Shown here one piece after another: positions 3,977 through 6,419 of a DNA stretch of 6,419 bases (position 1 is its first letter; each line of letters starts with the position of its first letter). The stretch is from Vulcanimicrobiota bacterium (GTDB lineage: Bacteria > Vulcanimicrobiota > Vulcanimicrobiia > Vulcanimicrobiales > Vulcanimicrobiaceae). A program made the translations under genes and the position numbers. Below the pieces are notes generated by a model. The model was given only the letters and a program-made list of their open reading frames with translations, ran no database searches and had not been told where the DNA came from. The stretch spans positions 1 through 6,419 of the forward strand of contig DAHUYY010000042.1 in the NCBI GenBank assembly GCA_027306845.1, in the 5' to 3' direction.

Positions 3977-6419
3977 TCGCGCGCTCGCACTCTTCGCAGA
4001 TCGCTCCGCGCACATCGCCTTCACGAAGATCGCGGAATTTCCAACAACGCGTACATTTCGCTCCGCTCGCCGCCCCGATCTTCAGGTGCGGTCGCTGCGC
4101 CGCCGCGTCGCGGTGCATGCGTACCTCCGAGACGATCAGCGCTTCGCGTAACGTATCGCCGAGTGCGGCGAGCGCATCGAAGTGCTCTCCGCCGACATAG
4201 AGATCGATCGCCGCTTCGTAATCGCGCGGGGAGGCCGAGGCCGCGACCTGGGCGCGTAATTCGCGGAGCAGTTCCCAGAGCGCGAGATCGTCGGCATCTG
4301 CGACCCGGCGCTCGTCGGCGAAGCGCAACGAAAAGACGCTCTCGCGGTCGCCGCGCAATGCCGGCGAGAGCGACTGCCACGCCTCCTCGGCGGTAAACGG
4401 AAGCAACGGCGCGATCGCCGTGAGAAAACCGCGCAGCAGATAGAAGAGCGCCGACTGCGCGCTGCGACGACGCGCCCCGTCGCGTCGCCCCGAATAGAGC
4501 GGGTCCTTCCACGCATCGAAGGCAAGCCCCGACATCTCGCTCTCGAACGCGACGACGGCGAGGTAGGCGTCGTGAATGCCGAACGCCGCGTATCGTTCGC
4601 GCACCCCGGCGACGAACGCATCGGTGACGCTGCATGCGAGCCGATCGAGCGGCAGCATCGCTGCGGGTTCGACGATCGCTTCGGGGCTGAGGTCGGCGAT
4701 ATTGCCGAGGATGAAACGAATGCGGTTGCGGATGTTGCGATAGACGCGCGCGACCTGTTCGACGACGTTCGGGCCGAAGCGCACGTCGTCGACGAATTCG
4801 ACCGATGCCGACCAGAGGCGCAGCACGTCGGCGCCGTAGTTTGCCATCGCATCGCGCGCGTCGATTCCCGTGCCGCGCGATTTGCTCATCGGGCGTCCCT
4901 GCTCGTCGTTCACCCAACCGTTTTTGACGACGCAGCGATAGGGTGCATGCCCTTGCAGCGCGACGGCGGTCACGATGGAACTGCGGAACCAACCGCGATA
5001 CTGGTCGCCGCCCTCTAACACGAGATCGCTCGGCCACGGCAGCGTCGCATCGTGTCCGAGAACCGCGAGGTGCGTTACCCCCGATTCAAACCAGATATCG
5101 ACGATATTGCGTTCCTTCTCGAAGGCGCTTCCGCCGCAGCGCTCGCATTGAAAGCCCTCGGGGAGAAAGCGTTCGACCGGCTCGGACCACCACGCGTCGG
5201 CACCGACTTCGCGAAAACGTGCCGCTGCAATGCGCGCCACGCGCGGGTCGAGCAACGATTCGTTGCAACCTTTGCAGACGAGTGCCGGAATCGGCGTGCC
5301 CCAGGTTCGTTGTCGCGAGATACACCATTCGGGGTGATTCTCGAGCATCTGGACGAGGCGCGCACGCCCCCATTCCGGTTCGTAGGCGACACCCTCGGCG
5401 GCCTCCACCGCGCGGGCGCGCAACCGATTTTGATCCATCGCGATAAACCATTGTGCGGTCGCGCGGAAAATGACCGGCTGATGGCAGCGCCAGCAATGCG
5501 GGTAGCTGTGCGAATAGCTCTCGAAGCGCCAGAGCGCGCCGCTCGCGCGCAGATCGGCGACGATGCGATCGTTCGCCTCGAAGACCTGCAACCCGGTGTA
5601 GGGTGCCGCCTCGGCGGTGAAATGCCCCGAGGCATCGACCGGATTGAGAATCGGCAGATCGTATTTCACGCCGGTCGCAAAATCGTCGGCCCCATGCCCC
5701 GGTGCGGTATGGACCGCGCCGGTTCCGGTTTCGAGATCGACGTAATCGGCGAGCACCACCGCCGAATCGCGCTGCGCGAAGGGATGGCGCACCTGCGCTC
5801 CGTCGAGCGCGCTACCGGGCGCGACGGCGAGCAAACGCGCTTCGGGAAAGGCATCTCCCAGCGCTTGTTCGGCGAGCGCTTCGGCGACGATCGTGAGTTC
5901 GTCGCCGACACGGTAGAGCCCGTAGGAAGCGTCGGCGCGCAATGCGATGGCGACGTTGGCGGGTAGCGTCCACGGCGTCGTCGTCCAGATGAGGAACGAG
6001 AGCGGGAGCTGCTCTTCGTCGCTCGCCCCGAAGCGCGCGAGAATATCGTTACGCCCCGCACCCTCGGCGCGGAAACGCACGTAGATCGATGGCGAGACCT
6101 TCGTCTCGTATTCGATCTCGGCTTCGGCGAGCGCCGTCTCGTCGTGAATGCACCAGAGCGTCGCGCGCAGACCGCGATAGAGTTGTTTGCGCTCGGCGAG
6201 CGTCGCGAGCGCATCGACGATCGTCGCTTCAAACGAAGCGTCGACCGTTCTATACGGGCGGTCGAATTCGGCAAAGACGCCCATCCGTTCGCGCGTTGCG
6301 GCCTGTCGTTCCAACCAGTAGAGCGCGCGCTCCTTGCACTTCGCGCGCAGCTCCAGCGGATCGATCTCGTGAAAATCCTTGACGCCGAGATGTTTGAGCG
6401 TCTCCAACTCGATGGGAAG
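3960..6419 (-). CDS. ileS: Isoleucyl-tRNA synthetase, type 1 (N-terminus cut by window edge)
   Basis: IleRS charges tRNA-Ile with isoleucine and removes mischarged valine. Entering from the right edge, 819 codons are visible down to the TGA at 3962-3960. The first visible residues, LPIE, normally follow GWDTHG, so roughly the first 100 residues including HIGH are outside. In order there are SALAEAEVEY-like ETALAEAEIEY, the editing (CP1) domain with TTTPWTLPAN and GAVHTAPGHGADDF, HCWRCHQPVIFRATAQWF, WCISRQRTWG, two CxxC pairs (CKGC near 5270 and CERC near 5140), DQYRGWF, and the KMSKS loop at 4878-4892 reading PMSKS. The anticodon-binding domain follows, and at the end a zinc finger: CTRCW at 4041-4055 and CEEC at 3987-3998. 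These features and the MSKSRG loop fit the bacterial type 1 enzyme rather than the eukaryote-like type 2. An in-frame TTG at 6407 is internal, not the start. It is convergent with tgt and overlaps it by 17 bases. Confidence 0.97.
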   Translation of the reverse strand, partial: LPIELETLKHLGVKDFHEIDPLELRAKCKERALYWLERQAATRERMGVFAEFDRPYRTVDASFEATIVDALATLAERKQLYRGLRATLWCIHDETALAEAEIEYETKVSPSIYVRFRAEGAGRNDILARFGASDEEQLPLSFLIWTTTPWTLPANVAIALRADASYGLYRVGDELTIVAEALAEQALGDAFPEARLLAVAPGSALDGAQVRHPFAQRDSAVVLADYVDLETGTGAVHTAPGHGADDFATGVKYDLPILNPVDASGHFTAEAAPYTGLQVFEANDRIVADLRASGALWRFESYSHSYPHCWRCHQPVIFRATAQWFIAMDQNRLRARAVEAAEGVAYEPEWGRARLVQMLENHPEWCISRQRTWGTPIPALVCKGCNESLLDPRVARIAAARFREVGADAWWSEPVERFLPEGFQCERCGGSAFEKERNIVDIWFESGVTHLAVLGHDATLPWPSDLVLEGGDQYRGWFRSSIVTAVALQGHAPYRCVVKNGWVNDEQGRPMSKSRGTGIDARDAMANYGADVLRLWSASVEFVDDVRFGPNVVEQVARVYRNIRNRIRFILGNIADLSPEAIVEPAAMLPLDRLACSVTDAFVAGVRERYAAFGIHDAYLAVVAFESEMSGLAFDAWKDPLYSGRRDGARRRSAQSALFYLLRGFLTAIAPLLPFTAEEAWQSLSPALRGDRESVFSLRFADERRVADADDLALWELLRELRAQVAASASPRDYEAAIDLYVGGEHFDALAALGDTLREALIVSEVRMHRDAAAQRPHLKIGAASGAKCTRCWKFRDLREGDVRGAICEECERAISALA
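3967..3985. terminator. Possible hairpin at the tgt/ileS convergent junction
   Basis: A perfect 7-base inverted repeat, AGCGCGC at 3967-3973 and GCGCGCT at 3979-3985, encloses a 5-base loop TAATC that contains the tgt stop codon. It lies inside the last codons of ileS as well. Being symmetric it could form in both transcripts and slow both polymerases where the genes collide. Neither side is followed by a T-run, so it is not a standard intrinsic terminator. GCGCGC strings are common in this DNA, so chance is a real alternative. Confidence 0.3.

Noticed and set aside
4021..5037. A 338-residue minus-strand frame, and other long frames inside ileS on both strands
   Set aside because: They are Arg-rich shadows of ileS with no recognisable motif. 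Long open shadow frames are expected at this base composition.
6405..6407. TTG as the start of ileS
   Set aside because: The frame stays open to the edge and the residues before it (LPIE) are conserved IleRS sequence, so the gene begins outside the window.
1..6419. CRISPR arrays, insertion sequences, tRNA/rRNA genes, riboswitches, attachment sites
   Set aside because: I saw no regularly spaced repeats, transposase frames, cloverleaf-like segments or unassigned gaps large enough to hold them. Short GCGCGC-type repeats are compositional.

Overview
This is a GC-rich, tightly packed chromosomal segment of ordinary bacterial housekeeping genes. I see no mobile element, CRISPR array, RNA gene or phage signature. 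The organism is a bacterium with a lipoprotein-processing membrane system, a bacterial-type (type 1) isoleucyl-tRNA synthetase and bacterial queuosine tRNA modification. Frequent TTG/GTG starts and heavy GCG/CGC/TCG codon use fit a high-GC lineage. The gene style reminds me of poorly cultured high-GC phyla such as Eremiobacterota (WPS-2), but nothing here proves a phylum, so treat that as a guess.

Layout. From 730 down to the left edge (minus strand) lies lgt, prolipoprotein diacylglyceryl transferase, cut off at its C-terminus. A 65-base divergent spacer follows. Then comes a plus-strand cluster of four genes in which every neighbour overlaps: ccdA (796-1533, membrane thiol-disulfide transporter), lspA (1511-1993, signal peptidase II), an rluD-type pseudouridine synthase (1971-2870) and tgt (2867-3976, queuine/preQ1 tRNA-ribosyltransferase). 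From the right edge, ileS runs on the minus strand. It lacks its N-terminal part, including the HIGH motif, and meets tgt tail to tail with a 17-base overlap. No stretch over 300 bases is without a gene.

How the genes fit together. Lgt and LspA catalyse consecutive steps of lipoprotein maturation: lipidation of the lipobox cysteine, then signal peptide cleavage. CcdA lies between them and carries reducing equivalents across the membrane. RluD-type synthase, Tgt and IleRS all act on RNA: 23S rRNA or other RNA pseudouridylation, tRNA wobble queuosine, and tRNA-Ile charging. The ccdA-lspA-rluD-tgt run looks like one translationally coupled operon. The lspA-rluD pair, with ileS close by, resembles the ileS-lspA-ylyB order known from Firmicutes, but here ileS is inverted and sits on the far side.

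The second-look items are modest: two identical 23-base overlaps that both begin with TTG starts, a divergent Lgt signature with extra cysteines in predicted outside loops beside ccdA, a variant KMSKS region in IleRS, and a GC-rich hairpin centred on the tgt stop codon at the convergent junction. I found no convincing evidence of a new system.
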